The translations under genes and the position numbers were made by a program. Shown here one piece after another: positions 16,968 through 26,181 of a stretch of 64,000 bases of DNA. The stretch comes from JBGVSA01 sp047605765 (lineage in GTDB: Bacteria > Pseudomonadota > Gammaproteobacteria > Burkholderiales > Rhodocyclaceae). Location of the stretch: the NCBI GenBank assembly GCA_047605765.1, contig JASGFB010000002.1:1-64000 (forward strand). The letters run 5' to 3'. Within the stretch, counting starts at the first letter, position 1, and each line of letters starts with the position of its first letter. The notes under the pieces are model-generated. The model made no database searches and was not told where the DNA came from. It saw only the letters and a list, made by a program, of their open reading frames with translations.

Positions 16968-16998
16968 CGGCGCCCGCCACCGCATGAAATCGTTTTGA

Positions 16999-17024
16999 AA
17001 AGCCCGCCGCGCGCGGGCTTTTTC
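16999..17024. terminator. Terminator of isc operon (bidirectional)
   Basis: A 9-bp stem AAAGCCCGC / GCGGGCTTT with a 5-nt loop followed by TTT lies between iscX and the convergent Ldh-family gene. Confidence 0.88.
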
Positions 17025-17036
17025 ATGTCCGGGCCG

Positions 17037-18092
17037 TTACAGCGCGGCGTCTACGCCAAGGCGCTGCGCCCACTCGCGCAGTCGCGCCACCACCTCGGGG
17101 GCCACTTCGACCCCCTCGGCCTGTGCCCGCGCGATATTGCGCGCCGTCTGCTCGCCAGGCATGCGCACTGGCCGCGTCTCATCGATGGGGGCGCTGGCGT
17201 GGCAGCGTGCCGTCAAGTCGTCCATGGTTGCGATGAATGCCTCGCGCCCGGCGAAGGCCTCCGGGTCGATCACTTGCAGATAGACGCTCCCTCCCCAACG
17301 CTTCTCGGAATCCTTGCGTCCGAAGCCGGACAAACCCTGCGTGAGGGCTTCGACCATCAAGGCCAGGCCGAAGCCCTTATGACCATATTCCAGCCCGCCC
17401 AACAGCAGGATGCTGCCACGGGGATCGCTCTGCTCGAGTACGCGGGGGTCACGGCTGGCGGCGCCGTGGCCGTCGAGCAGCCAGGGTTCGGCGAGCATTT
17501 CGCCAGCGGCGGCTTTCTGACGCACCATCGACACGGTCGTGATGGAGGCGCTGATGTCCACCAGCACCGGGGTGCGCGTGCCGGGATAGCCGATGGCGAA
17601 CGGGTTGGGCGTGAACACCGGCTGACGGCCGCCATAGGGCGCCACGAAACCGAAGGCCGGATCGGAACTGGCCAGAATGGCGATGTAGCCGCGATCGACC
17701 GCCTGTTTGACGAGGCTGGCGAGGCAGGCGATGTGATGGCTGCGGCGCAGTGCGATGCTCACCATGCCGGCCTGCGGCAAGCGCTGGAAGGCCACGTTGA
17801 GCGCTTCGTCCACCAGCCACAGGCCGGGCAGGTAGCGGCCATCCCACACCACGGTGCTGCCGTGATCGGCGATAACCTCCGGCTGCCCATGGGTGGCCAT
17901 CAGCCCCTGGGCGATCTGATCGAGATAAAGCGGGCACAGCGCCACGCCGTGCGTGTGCCGGCCCATCATGTCGCCCAGCACCAGCAGTTCGGCCACGCGT
18001 TGCGCCTTGTCGTGTTCCAGTCCTGCCGCCTGCAAGAGGCGCTGCGCCAGCATGGTCAGACCGCTGCCGTCGAAGCGGGGTGTATCGCTCAT
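17037..18092 (-). CDS. Ldh/YlbC-family NAD(P)-dependent 2-hydroxyacid oxidoreductase
   Basis: A 351-residue member of the malate/L-sulfolactate/ureidoglycolate dehydrogenase family (COG2055), a fold unrelated to classical LDH. Visible features are the catalytic His in GRHTHGVAL, ALRRSHHIACL and PNPFAIGYPG, which bind NAD(P) and substrate. The exact substrate cannot be told. The start MSDTPRFDGSGLTML at 18092 is chosen because the longer frame is Cys-rich and non-homologous. It lies downstream of glk, separated by a large inverted repeat, so co-transcription is uncertain. Confidence 0.86.
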   Translation of the reverse strand: MSDTPRFDGSGLTMLAQRLLQAAGLEHDKAQRVAELLVLGDMMGRHTHGVALCPLYLDQIAQGLMATHGQPEVIADHGSTVVWDGRYLPGLWLVDEALNVAFQRLPQAGMVSIALRRSHHIACLASLVKQAVDRGYIAILASSDPAFGFVAPYGGRQPVFTPNPFAIGYPGTRTPVLVDISASITTVSMVRQKAAAGEMLAEPWLLDGHGAASRDPRVLEQSDPRGSILLLGGLEYGHKGFGLALMVEALTQGLSGFGRKDSEKRWGGSVYLQVIDPEAFAGREAFIATMDDLTARCHASAPIDETRPVRMPGEQTARNIARAQAEGVEVAPEVVARLREWAQRLGVDAAL

Positions 18093-18177
18093 GTCCGTCT
18101 CCGTCCGTTGTCGAAAACGGACTACGCTAAGCGCGCCTGCGCCGATGGCGCTTGCCGCAGGACAGGAACATGTGCAT

Positions 18178-18218
18178 CCGGCCTGACACGCCATGTCCAG
18201 GCATGCGTGTCAGGCCGG
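18178..18218. repeat. 14-bp perfect inverted repeat between glk and Ldh-family gene
   Basis: CCGGCCTGACACGC (18178-18191) and GCGTGTCAGGCCGG (18205-18218) flank a 13-nt loop immediately after the glk stop. The stem is strong, but no T-run follows on either strand, so it is either a non-canonical terminator or an mRNA-stabilising hairpin at the glk 3' end. Confidence 0.7.
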
Positions 18219-18220
18219 GT

Positions 18221-19210
18221 TCAGGGCTCGTTGCGCAGGGCCGTTTCCAGCGCCACGGCGGAGCCCGTCAATGCCGGGTACTTGGCGGTGATGACGAAGG
18301 TCGGGATGCGCGACAGGTACTGCGAAAAACGGCCCTTGTTTTCGAAGCGCGCGCGGAAGGGGGATTTGACGAAGAAATCGCCCAGTTTGGGCACGATGCC
18401 GCCGCCGATAAAGATCCCGCCGAAGGCGCCGAGGGTGAGCGCGAGGTCTGCCGCCGAGGTGGCCAGCAAGGCGCAGAACATGTTGCAGGTGTCCACGCAC
18501 AGTTTGTCGGTGCCGTGCACGGCGCGTTCGGTGATCTCGGGGGCTTCCAGCGGTTCGACGCTGCCGCCGCGTACTTCGGCCAGGGCCTGGTAGAGCGCCG
18601 TCATGCCGGGGCCCGACACGGCGCGTTCGGCCGACACGTGCTCATAGCGGCGCATGAGGGCGGACAGCACTGCCAGCTCCTCGTCCGATTGCCCCGTCAG
18701 CGTGACGTGGCCGCCTTCGCCCTGCAGCGGCGCGTAATGGCCGCCCGGATAGGGAATCAGGCCGGACACGCCGAGGCCTGTTCCCGGCCCGATGACGCCG
18801 ATGGGCGCGCCTTTTTGCGCCTGCCCGCCACCGACCTGGAAACGTTCGTCCTCGCCCAGATGCGGCAGGGACAAAGCCAGCGCGGTGAAGTCGTTGATGA
18901 AGACGAGCTTGCGCAGGCCAGCGGCCTGACGTTCGGCCTCGATGGAAAACGCCCACGAGTGATTGGTCATGCGGATGGCATCACCGGTCACCGGGTTGGC
19001 GATCCCTGCTGCCGCTGCGCAAGGTGTGGGCAGGCTGTGGCGGGCGAGGTAGGCTTTGATGGCCGCTGCCGGGCCCGGATAGTCGGCGCAGGCGAGGGTG
19101 TCGATGTGGCTGAGCGCCGCGCCGGGGGCGGCGAGGGTGGCAAAGCGCGCATTGGTGCCGCCAATGTCGCCCACCAGCTGTGGGTAGGTGCCGTTATCGG
19201 TCGTATGCAT
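18221..19210 (-). CDS. glk: Glucokinase
   Basis: A 329-residue ROK-unrelated bacterial glucokinase (GlkA type), phosphorylating glucose with ATP. The phosphate loop GDIGGTNARF, the VFINDFTALA catalytic Asp and GPGTGLGVSGL motifs are present. The ATG at 19210 has GGAG five bases upstream. It follows zwf by 90 bp in the same direction. A second glucokinase domain is encoded in the fusion at 27291-29147, so the cell has two. Confidence 0.94.
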   Translation of the reverse strand: MHTTDNGTYPQLVGDIGGTNARFATLAAPGAALSHIDTLACADYPGPAAAIKAYLARHSLPTPCAAAAGIANPVTGDAIRMTNHSWAFSIEAERQAAGLRKLVFINDFTALALSLPHLGEDERFQVGGGQAQKGAPIGVIGPGTGLGVSGLIPYPGGHYAPLQGEGGHVTLTGQSDEELAVLSALMRRYEHVSAERAVSGPGMTALYQALAEVRGGSVEPLEAPEITERAVHGTDKLCVDTCNMFCALLATSAADLALTLGAFGGIFIGGGIVPKLGDFFVKSPFRARFENKGRFSQYLSRIPTFVITAKYPALTGSAVALETALRNEP

Positions 19211-19300
19211 GCTGTCTCCTCGTGCTCGGTGGCCAAACGCACCCGGTCGGGCGCGATAGGGTGCTGCGCTGCGCGGAAGCGGCAATCCTGCCGCGTCATG

Positions 19301-20758
19301 TCATTCTTCTTCGGCCCACATCAGGCCGTCGCGGCCCGCCAGGGCGCTCGATGCGGCCGGGCCCCAGGTGCCCGCAGTATAGGGTTTGGGGCGCTCGGGC
19401 GACTCGGCCCAGGCATCGAGGATCGGTTCGACCCAGCGCCAGGCGGCTTCCTGTTCGTCACGCCGCACGAACAGGGTGAGGTTGCCGCGCAGTGCATCCA
19501 TCAGCAGGCGCTCGTAGGCTTCCAGGCGCCGGCTGCGGAAGGCTTCGGAAAAATCCAGATCGAGCGCTACCGGTTCGAGCCGCATGACATCGCCAGGTTC
19601 CTTGGCCATCATGTGGAGCATCACGGTCTCGTTCGGCTGCATCTGGATTACCAGCCGGTTGGCGAAGCGGTGAAAGGCGCCGCGCCCGAAGATCGAATGC
19701 GGTACCTCGCGGAAATTGATGACGATCTCGGCCAGCCGCTCCTGCAGCCGCTTGCCGGTGCGCAGATAGAACGGCACCCCGGCCCAGCGCCATGAATCGA
19801 TTTCGGCCTTGATGGCGACGAAGGTCTCGGTACGGCTGCCGGCCGGGATGCCGGCCTCGTCCAGGTAACCGCCCACCGGCAAGCCATTGATGGCGCCGGC
19901 GCGGTACTGGCCGCGCACGGTCTTGGTGGTGACGTCGGCCTGTGTGATGGGCTTGAGCGCGCGCAGCACCTTGAGCTTTTCGTCGCGCACGGCGTCGGGC
20001 GCGATCGAGGCGGGCGGCTCCATTGCCACGATGCACAGCAGTTGCAGGATGTGGTTCTGCACCATGTCGCGCAGCGCGCCGGTCTTGTCATAGAACTCGC
20101 CGCGCGATTCGACGCCCAGCTTCTCGGCCACGGTGATCTGCACATCGCGTACCCACTCGCGCCGCCACAGCGGTTCGAACAGGCTGTTGCCGAAGCGCAG
20201 GGCGAGCAGATTCTGCACCGGCTCCTTGCCCAGGTAGTGGTCGATGCGAAAGATCTGCGCTTCGCCGAAATAGGCGCCGACCTCATCGTTGATGGCGCGC
20301 GATGAAGCCAGGTCGAACCCGAGTGGCTTTTCGAGGATCACACGGCTGTGCTCATCGACTAGGCCGGCCTGCGAGAGGTTGCGGCAGATGGCGGCGAACA
20401 GACTGGGCGCGGTCGACAGGTAATACACGCGCGGGGCACCATTGGCTTCGAGCAGGCCCTTGAGCGGTATGAAACTTGATGGGTCGGTGGCGTCGACGAA
20501 ACTGTATTGGATGCGCTCGGCGAAGCTCGACCAGGCGCTTTCGGTCAGCAGGTCGCCCACAAAGCGTTTGGCATGGGTGTGGGCCATGGCCAGGTAATCG
20601 TCGCGGCCAAGGGCATCGCGAGCCAGTCCGACGATGCGCGATGCGGCGGGCAACATACCGTCCGCATGCAGATGGAACAGCGCCGGCAGCAGCTTGCGCA
20701 TGACAAGGTCGCCGGTGGCGCCAAAGAGCACGACATCGGGCGCGCGTGAATCGATCAT
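19301..20758 (-). CDS. zwf: Glucose-6-phosphate 1-dehydrogenase
   Basis: A 485-residue G6PD that oxidises glucose-6-phosphate to 6-phosphogluconolactone, opening the Entner-Doudoroff route. The N-terminal FGATGDLVMRKLLPALF nucleotide-binding motif and the catalytic RIDHYLGKE are intact. Its partner lactonase (pgl), often the next gene, is not here; glk is. It is divergent from edd, with HexR-like palindromes between them. Confidence 0.96.
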   Translation of the reverse strand: MIDSRAPDVVLFGATGDLVMRKLLPALFHLHADGMLPAASRIVGLARDALGRDDYLAMAHTHAKRFVGDLLTESAWSSFAERIQYSFVDATDPSSFIPLKGLLEANGAPRVYYLSTAPSLFAAICRNLSQAGLVDEHSRVILEKPLGFDLASSRAINDEVGAYFGEAQIFRIDHYLGKEPVQNLLALRFGNSLFEPLWRREWVRDVQITVAEKLGVESRGEFYDKTGALRDMVQNHILQLLCIVAMEPPASIAPDAVRDEKLKVLRALKPITQADVTTKTVRGQYRAGAINGLPVGGYLDEAGIPAGSRTETFVAIKAEIDSWRWAGVPFYLRTGKRLQERLAEIVINFREVPHSIFGRGAFHRFANRLVIQMQPNETVMLHMMAKEPGDVMRLEPVALDLDFSEAFRSRRLEAYERLLMDALRGNLTLFVRRDEQEAAWRWVEPILDAWAESPERPKPYTAGTWGPAASSALAGRDGLMWAEEE

Positions 20759-20813
20759 GAAAAATCCTGTTGTCCTTGACGGGACGGCATACGTGGCAAA
20801 AACGGCTCAGGGC

Positions 20814-20843
20814 AGTATAGGAAGGAAAACTACACCGTCACAA
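20814..20843 (-). promoter_or_regulatory. Putative zwf promoter
   Basis: Minus strand: -35 TTGTGA at 20838-20843, 18-bp spacer, -10 TATACT at 20814-20819, about 55 bp before the zwf ATG. Moderate matches to sigma70. Confidence 0.45.
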
Positions 20844-20862
20844 CGCCGTGTTTGGGTATACG

Positions 20863-20877
20863 TGTAGCTGTATTACA
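20863..20877. promoter_or_regulatory. HexR-like half-palindrome near zwf
   Basis: TGTA-N7-TACA (15 bp) lies 20 bp upstream of the proposed zwf -35. It has the outer tetrads of HexR sites (TGTAatnnnatTACA type) but poor inner symmetry, so it is a weaker candidate than the site near edd. Confidence 0.4.
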
Positions 20878-21015
20878 TTGCATTTGTACGTGTGCCAGCG
20901 CGGTGGATGCGGCGTTTTTATGGCTGCATCTCTCGTCAAATCATAGGCTTGAGCCTTGTTTTTGCTGGACTATTCATAAAACTGTTCCAGCGATAAATTC
21001 TTGTTGCGGTCTGTA

Positions 21016-21030
21016 TGTAGTGATACTACA
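21016..21030. promoter_or_regulatory. HexR-like operator upstream of edd
   Basis: A perfect 6-bp inverted repeat TGTAGT-GAT-ACTACA sits 48 bp before the edd ATG, overlapping the likely -10 region. Its form is close to HexR operators of proteobacteria. The cognate regulator is probably the RpiR-type domain of the Glk-HexR fusion encoded 6 kb away; 2-keto-3-deoxy-6-phosphogluconate, the edd product, is the known HexR inducer. Confidence 0.6.
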
Positions 21031-21078
21031 CTGCGTGCAGGCTAATTGATGTTAATCAACTAGCGAGCGAAAGCCAGC

Positions 21079-22905
21079 ATGAGCACTCACAGCCAAGTAC
21101 TGGAAGTCACCCAACGCATCATCGAGCGCAGCCGCGAGCGGCGGGCGCGTTACCTGGCCCGTCTCGATGCGGCGGTTCCGCATTCGCCATACCGGGGCCA
21201 ACTGTCGTGCACCAATCTTGCGCATGGCTTTGCGGCCAGTCCGCAGGAAGACAAGTTGCGCATCATGGCGCTGCGCGCGCCCAACATCGGCATCGTCACG
21301 GCCTACAACGACATGCTGTCGGCCCACCAGCCGTTCGGTGTGTTCCCGGACATCATCAAGAGCGCCGCCCGCGAAGTGGGCGCCACCGCGCAGGTCGCAG
21401 GGGGCGTGCCGGCAATGTGCGATGGCATCACGCAAGGCCAGCCGGGCATGGAACTGTCCCTGTTCTCGCGTGACGTCATCGCCATGTCGACGGCGGTGTC
21501 GCTGTCGCACAACATGTTCGATGCCGCCCTGTGCCTGGGCATTTGCGACAAGATTGTCCCCGGCCTGCTCATCGGTGCCTTGCGTTTCGGGCATCTGCCC
21601 TTCATTTTCGTGCCCGCCGGCCCCATGCCGTCGGGGATTCCCAACGAAATGAAGGCCAAGGTGCGCCAGCGCTATGCCGCAGGCGAGGTCGGCATGGACG
21701 CGCTGCTCGAATCCGAATCGCAGTCGTACCACGCGCCTGGCACGTGTACTTTCTACGGCACCGCCAACAGCAACCAGATGCTGATGGAGATCATGGGCCT
21801 GCATCTGCCCAATGCCGCCTTTGTCCATCCCGGTACGCCGCTGCGCGAAGCGCTGACGCGCGCCGCCGCACAGCGCGCCGTGGCCATCACGCGCGAGAGT
21901 GCCGAATTCACGCCGATCGGCCGGGTCATCGACGAACGCGCCATCGTCAATGGCATTGTCGGCCTGCTGGCCACGGGTGGCTCCACCAACCACACCCTGC
22001 ACCTCGTGGCGGTGGCCCGCGCCGCCGGCATTCTCATCGACTGGAGCGATTTCGAAGCGCTCTCGCACGTGGTGCCGCTGCTGGCCAAGGTGTATCCAAA
22101 CGGCTCGGCCGACGTCAATCAATTCCAGGACGCCGGTGGCGTGGGCTTCCTGATTCGCGAGCTGCTGTCAGCGGGTTTGCTGTACGCGGACGTCAACACG
22201 GTGGTGGGTCGCGGGCTGGAAGCCTACACGCAACTGCCGCAGCTCGATGGCAGCGGCAAACTGGTGTGGCATGCGGCGCCGGCCGCCAGCGGTGACCCGG
22301 CGGTACTGGCTACGGCTGCCCAGCCGTTCAGCCCGGATGGCGGCTTGCGCTTGCTGCAGGGCAACCTGGGGCGCGCCGTCATCAAGATCTCCGCCGTCAA
22401 GCCGCAGCACCGGCTGGTGCGTGCACCGGCCCGCGTCTTCGATGGTCAGGAACAGCTCATCGCCGCCTATAAGGCAGGCGAGCTGACCGAGAACTTTGTC
22501 GCCGTCATCCGCTTCCAGGGGCCGCAGGCCAATGGCATGCCCGAACTGCACCAACTCACGCCGACATTGGCCAACATCCTGGACAAGGGCCTGATGACGG
22601 CTCTGGTCACCGATGGGCGCATGTCGGGTGCTTCCGGCAAGGTACCGGCCGCCATCCACGTGACACCCGAGGCGGCCGCTGGCGGCCCGCTCGCGCGCGT
22701 GCGCAGCGGTGACATGGTGGTGCTCGATGCCGAAGCCGGCCAGCTCTACGTCGAGGTGCCCGCCGCTGAATTCGATGCCCGCACGCCCGATGGGTTCGAC
22801 GTGGCCGCACAGCAATACGGGCTCGGTCGCGATCTGTTCGGCAACTTCCGCCGCACGGTGAGCGGTGCCGAGCAGGGCGCATCGGTGCTGACGCTCGAAG
22901 ACTGA
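21079..22905 (+). CDS. edd: Phosphogluconate dehydratase (Entner-Doudoroff)
   Basis: A 608-residue IlvD/Edd-family [4Fe-4S] dehydratase turning 6-phosphogluconate into KDPG. Cluster cysteines are in GVPAMCDGITQG, LGICDKIVPG and the GTCTFYGTANSNQ motif; TDGRMSGASGKVPAA lies near residue 515. The aldolase gene eda, usually adjacent, is absent in this window. A sugar ABC transporter follows in the same direction after 175 bp. Confidence 0.96.
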   Translation: MSTHSQVLEVTQRIIERSRERRARYLARLDAAVPHSPYRGQLSCTNLAHGFAASPQEDKLRIMALRAPNIGIVTAYNDMLSAHQPFGVFPDIIKSAAREVGATAQVAGGVPAMCDGITQGQPGMELSLFSRDVIAMSTAVSLSHNMFDAALCLGICDKIVPGLLIGALRFGHLPFIFVPAGPMPSGIPNEMKAKVRQRYAAGEVGMDALLESESQSYHAPGTCTFYGTANSNQMLMEIMGLHLPNAAFVHPGTPLREALTRAAAQRAVAITRESAEFTPIGRVIDERAIVNGIVGLLATGGSTNHTLHLVAVARAAGILIDWSDFEALSHVVPLLAKVYPNGSADVNQFQDAGGVGFLIRELLSAGLLYADVNTVVGRGLEAYTQLPQLDGSGKLVWHAAPAASGDPAVLATAAQPFSPDGGLRLLQGNLGRAVIKISAVKPQHRLVRAPARVFDGQEQLIAAYKAGELTENFVAVIRFQGPQANGMPELHQLTPTLANILDKGLMTALVTDGRMSGASGKVPAAIHVTPEAAAGGPLARVRSGDMVVLDAEAGQLYVEVPAAEFDARTPDGFDVAAQQYGLGRDLFGNFRRTVSGAEQGASVLTLED

Positions 22906-22920
22906 GCCCCTTAAGGGGCT
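22905..22920 (+). terminator. Short hairpin at edd 3' end
   Basis: AGCCCC-TTAA-GGGGCT begins at the last base of the edd stop. There is no T-run, so termination would be partial; expression of the downstream transporter genes could be lower than or separate from edd. Confidence 0.45.
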
Positions 22921-23080
22921 GCGCGCCGGTCGTCCGAGCGGGCGCCGGCGCGGCAACACAATAAATGACTCCGGCATGAGTCGGGGCTGGCCGGTTCCAG
23001 GCCGCTTCGTGCCTTCAGGCGAAGCGAAAGAGCGTGACAGGGCGCCCCCGGCGCCGTGCAAACCCAAAGGAGCTACGACG

Positions 23081-24325
23081 ATGAAGAGACTGAAGCTGGC
23101 CGCTGCCGCGGTAGCCGTATTCGGTGCGTGCGCGGCAGCGCAGGCGGCCGAGATCGAAGTGCTGCACTGGTGGACCTCGGGCGGTGAAGCCAAATCGGCT
23201 GCCGAGCTGAAGAAAATGCTCGAGGCCAAGGGCGACAAGTGGAAGGACTTCGCCGTCGCGGGCGGGGGGGGCGAGAACGCCATGACGGTACTCAAGAGCC
23301 GTGTGGTGTCGGGCAAGGCGCCGACCGCCGCGCAGGTGAAGGGCCCCAGCATCCAGGAATGGGGCACCGAAGGGGTGCTCGCCAATCTCGATCCGATCGC
23401 CAAGGCCGGCAACTGGGATGCCCTGCTGCCCGGTGTTGTTGCGAATGTCATGAAATACAAGGGCAACTACGTGGCGGTGCCGGTGAATGTGCACCGCGTG
23501 AACTGGATGTGGGTGAATCCGGAAGTCTTCAAGAAAGCCGGTGCCACGGTGCCCAAGACCTGGGCTGATTTTCCTGCCGCCGCTGAAAAACTGCAGAAGG
23601 CCGGCTTCGTTCCGGTGGCCCATGGTGGCCAGCCGTGGCAGGATTTCACCGTCTTCGAATCGGTCGTGTTGGGCGTTGGCGGCCCCAAGTTCTACCAGGA
23701 CACGCTGGTCAAGCTCGACCAGAAGGCGCTGACCAGCCCGACCATGGAGAAAGCCTTCGACACCTTCCGCCAGGTGCGCAAGTACGTCGACAAGGACGCC
23801 GCCAACCGCGACTGGAACCTCGCCACCGCCATGATCATCAATGGCAAGGCCGGCATGCAGTTCATGGGTGACTGGGCCAAGGGCGAATTCACTGCCGCCG
23901 GTAAAAAGCCGGGCACCGACTACCTGTGCCTGCCGGCGCCGGGCACCGAGCATGCCTTCACCTTCAACATCGACAGCTTCATCATCTTCAAGCAATCCGG
24001 TGCCGATGCGAAGAAGGCGCAGTCCGACTTTGTCACGGCGGTGATGAGCCCCGAGTTCCAGGAAGTCTTCAACCTCAACAAGGGCTCGATCCCGGTGCGC
24101 AGCGGCGTGTCGATGGACAAGTTCGACGATTGCGCCAAGCAGTCGGCCAAGGACTTCTCCGACGATGCCAAGTCCGGCTCACTGGTGCCTTCGATCGCGC
24201 ACCAGATGGCCGTGCCAGCGGCCACCACCGGGGCCATGCAGGACGTGGTGACGGCGTTCTTCAATTCGAATCAGTCGTCCAAGGACGCCGTGGCCAAGCT
24301 GGCCGCCGCAGCCAAGACCAAGTAA
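23081..24325 (+). CDS. Sugar ABC transporter, periplasmic binding protein (GtsA-like)
   Basis: A 414-residue family-1 extracellular binding protein. A Sec signal peptide spans residues 1-22 with cleavage at AQA|AE. The mature start EIEVLHWWTSGGEAKSAAEL and later FNIDSFIIFK are very close to glucose/mannose-binding GtsA proteins of Pseudomonas and Burkholderia. AAAGGAG at 23067 sets the ATG at 23081. First gene of a four-component importer whose last genes overlap the glucokinase-regulator fusion, which supports glucose or a related hexose as substrate. Confidence 0.9.
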   Translation: MKRLKLAAAAVAVFGACAAAQAAEIEVLHWWTSGGEAKSAAELKKMLEAKGDKWKDFAVAGGGGENAMTVLKSRVVSGKAPTAAQVKGPSIQEWGTEGVLANLDPIAKAGNWDALLPGVVANVMKYKGNYVAVPVNVHRVNWMWVNPEVFKKAGATVPKTWADFPAAAEKLQKAGFVPVAHGGQPWQDFTVFESVVLGVGGPKFYQDTLVKLDQKALTSPTMEKAFDTFRQVRKYVDKDAANRDWNLATAMIINGKAGMQFMGDWAKGEFTAAGKKPGTDYLCLPAPGTEHAFTFNIDSFIIFKQSGADAKKAQSDFVTAVMSPEFQEVFNLNKGSIPVRSGVSMDKFDDCAKQSAKDFSDDAKSGSLVPSIAHQMAVPAATTGAMQDVVTAFFNSNQSSKDAVAKLAAAAKTK

Positions 24326-24383
24326 GCGCCTGTGTTGTACGGCGCGCGGCTGTGGCCGCGCGCCGATGTCCCGGAGTCGATCG

Positions 24384-25310
24384 ATGTCTGATTCGGTTGC
24401 AATCCCGCCGCCCGCGCGCACGCGCGGCGGTGGTCTGATGGACGCCGTCGAGGGCGCTTTGCCCAAGATCGTCCTGGCGCCCACCTTCGTGGTGTGCGTG
24501 GTGTTCTTCTACGGCTTCATCCTGTGGACGGCGGTGCTGTCGATGACGCCGTCGCGCATGCTGCCCAACTACGAATTCATCGGCTTTGAACAGTACGTGA
24601 CGCTGTTTACCAATGACCGTTGGTGGCTGGCGTTGAAGAATCTGGCCATTTTCGGCGGTCTGTTCATATTCCTGTGCCTCGCCGTCGGCCTGTTCCTTGC
24701 CATTCTGCTGGATCAGCGCATCCGCGCCGAGGGCTTCATCCGTTCGATCTTCCTGTATCCGATGGCGTTGTCGTTCATCGTTACCGGCACCGCCTGGAAG
24801 TGGATTCTCGATCCCAGCATCGGGCTGGAGAAGGTTCTCCATGATCTGGGCTGGACGGCATTCTCGTTCGATTGGATCAAGGACCCGGATATGGCGATCT
24901 ATACCGTCGTCATTGCCGGCATCTGGCAGTCGTCGGGCTTCGTGATGGCCCTGTTCCTGGCTGGGCTGCGCGGCATCGATGACAGCATCATCAAGGCCGC
25001 CAAGGTCGATGGCGCGTCGATGCCGACGATCTATCGCCGCATCATCCTGCCCAGCCTGCGGCCGGTGTTCTTTTCGTCGTTCATGATCCTGGCCCACATC
25101 GCCATCAAGAGCTTCGATCTGGTGATGGCGCTGACCGGCGGCGGGCCGGGCTTCTCGACCGACCTGCCGGCCACCTTCATGTACGCCTTCTCGTTTACGC
25201 GCAACCAGATCGGGCTGGGCGCGGCGTCTTCGATCATCATGCTGATGATCGTGGTGTCGGTCATCGTGCCCTTCATGTACTCGGAACTGCGGAGGGCCTA
25301 CCGTGGGTGA
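24384..25310 (+). CDS. Sugar ABC transporter permease (GtsB-like, MalF type)
   Basis: A 308-residue inner-membrane permease with about six transmembrane helices; the N-terminal ~25 residues are polar. The EAA loop (KAAKVDGASMPTIYRRIILP) that contacts the ATPase is near residue 210. Start ATG at 24384 follows CCGGAG. The stop overlaps the next permease's GTG start by 8 bp. Confidence 0.9.
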   Translation: MSDSVAIPPPARTRGGGLMDAVEGALPKIVLAPTFVVCVVFFYGFILWTAVLSMTPSRMLPNYEFIGFEQYVTLFTNDRWWLALKNLAIFGGLFIFLCLAVGLFLAILLDQRIRAEGFIRSIFLYPMALSFIVTGTAWKWILDPSIGLEKVLHDLGWTAFSFDWIKDPDMAIYTVVIAGIWQSSGFVMALFLAGLRGIDDSIIKAAKVDGASMPTIYRRIILPSLRPVFFSSFMILAHIAIKSFDLVMALTGGGPGFSTDLPATFMYAFSFTRNQIGLGAASSIIMLMIVVSVIVPFMYSELRRAYRG

Positions 25311-26172
25311 CATCGACAAACCGCGCATGGGCCTGGGCCGCATCGTGATGTATGCGGTGCTGATCTACTGCGTGCTGTATTACCTGCTGCCGCTGACGGT
25401 GATGCTGTTCAACTCGATCAAGCCGCTGGATGAGCTGAAAGCCGGTAACGTCATGAGCTTTCCGCACAGCGTCACCTTCGAGCCGTGGCTCAAGGCCTGG
25501 AACACCGCATGCACCGGCGTGCAGTGCGAGGGCATGAAGGGCTACTTCTGGAACTCGGTGTCCTTCGTGGTGCCGGGCGTGCTGATCTCGACACTGGTGG
25601 GCGCCTTCAATGGCTACGTGCTGACGATGTGGCGCTTCCGCGGCTCGGACGTCCTCTTCATGGCGCTGATGCTGGGCTGCTTCATTCCGTTCCAGTCGAT
25701 CCTGCTCCCGATGGCACGCACGCTCGGCATGCTGGGGATCGCCCAGTCGGTGGGCGGGCTGATCTTCGTGCATGTGGTGTATGGCATCGCCTTCACGACG
25801 CTGTTCTTCCGCAACTACTACGTGACCATCCCCGACGAGTTGGTCAAGGCCGCGCGCATCGATGGGGCCGGGTTCATCCGCATCTTCCATCGCATCGTCC
25901 TGCCGCTGTCCGGGCCGATCATCGTGGTGACCATCATCTGGCAGTTCACGCAGATCTGGAACGACTTCCTGTTCGGCGTGGTGTTCTCGTCGGGTGATTC
26001 GCAGCCCATCACGGTGGCGCTCAACAACCTGGTGAACACGTCCACCGGCGTCAAGGAATACAACGTCGACATGGCCGCCGCAGTGATCGCGGCGCTGCCT
26101 ACGCTGTTCGTCTACATCGTGGCCGGCAAGTACTTTGTGCGCGGGCTGACCGCTGGCGCGGTAAAGGGGTAA
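25303..26172 (+). CDS. Sugar ABC transporter permease (GtsC-like, MalG type)
   Basis: A 289-residue permease with six hydrophobic segments and an EAA loop KAARIDGAGFIRIFHRIVLP near residue 185. Translation likely starts at GTG 25303, inside the preceding gene, with GGAGG at 25291 as ribosome-binding site. It pairs with the upstream permease to make the membrane channel. Confidence 0.9.
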   Translation: MGDIDKPRMGLGRIVMYAVLIYCVLYYLLPLTVMLFNSIKPLDELKAGNVMSFPHSVTFEPWLKAWNTACTGVQCEGMKGYFWNSVSFVVPGVLISTLVGAFNGYVLTMWRFRGSDVLFMALMLGCFIPFQSILLPMARTLGMLGIAQSVGGLIFVHVVYGIAFTTLFFRNYYVTIPDELVKAARIDGAGFIRIFHRIVLPLSGPIIVVTIIWQFTQIWNDFLFGVVFSSGDSQPITVALNNLVNTSTGVKEYNVDMAAAVIAALPTLFVYIVAGKYFVRGLTAGAVKG

Positions 26173-26181
26173 GGGATACAC

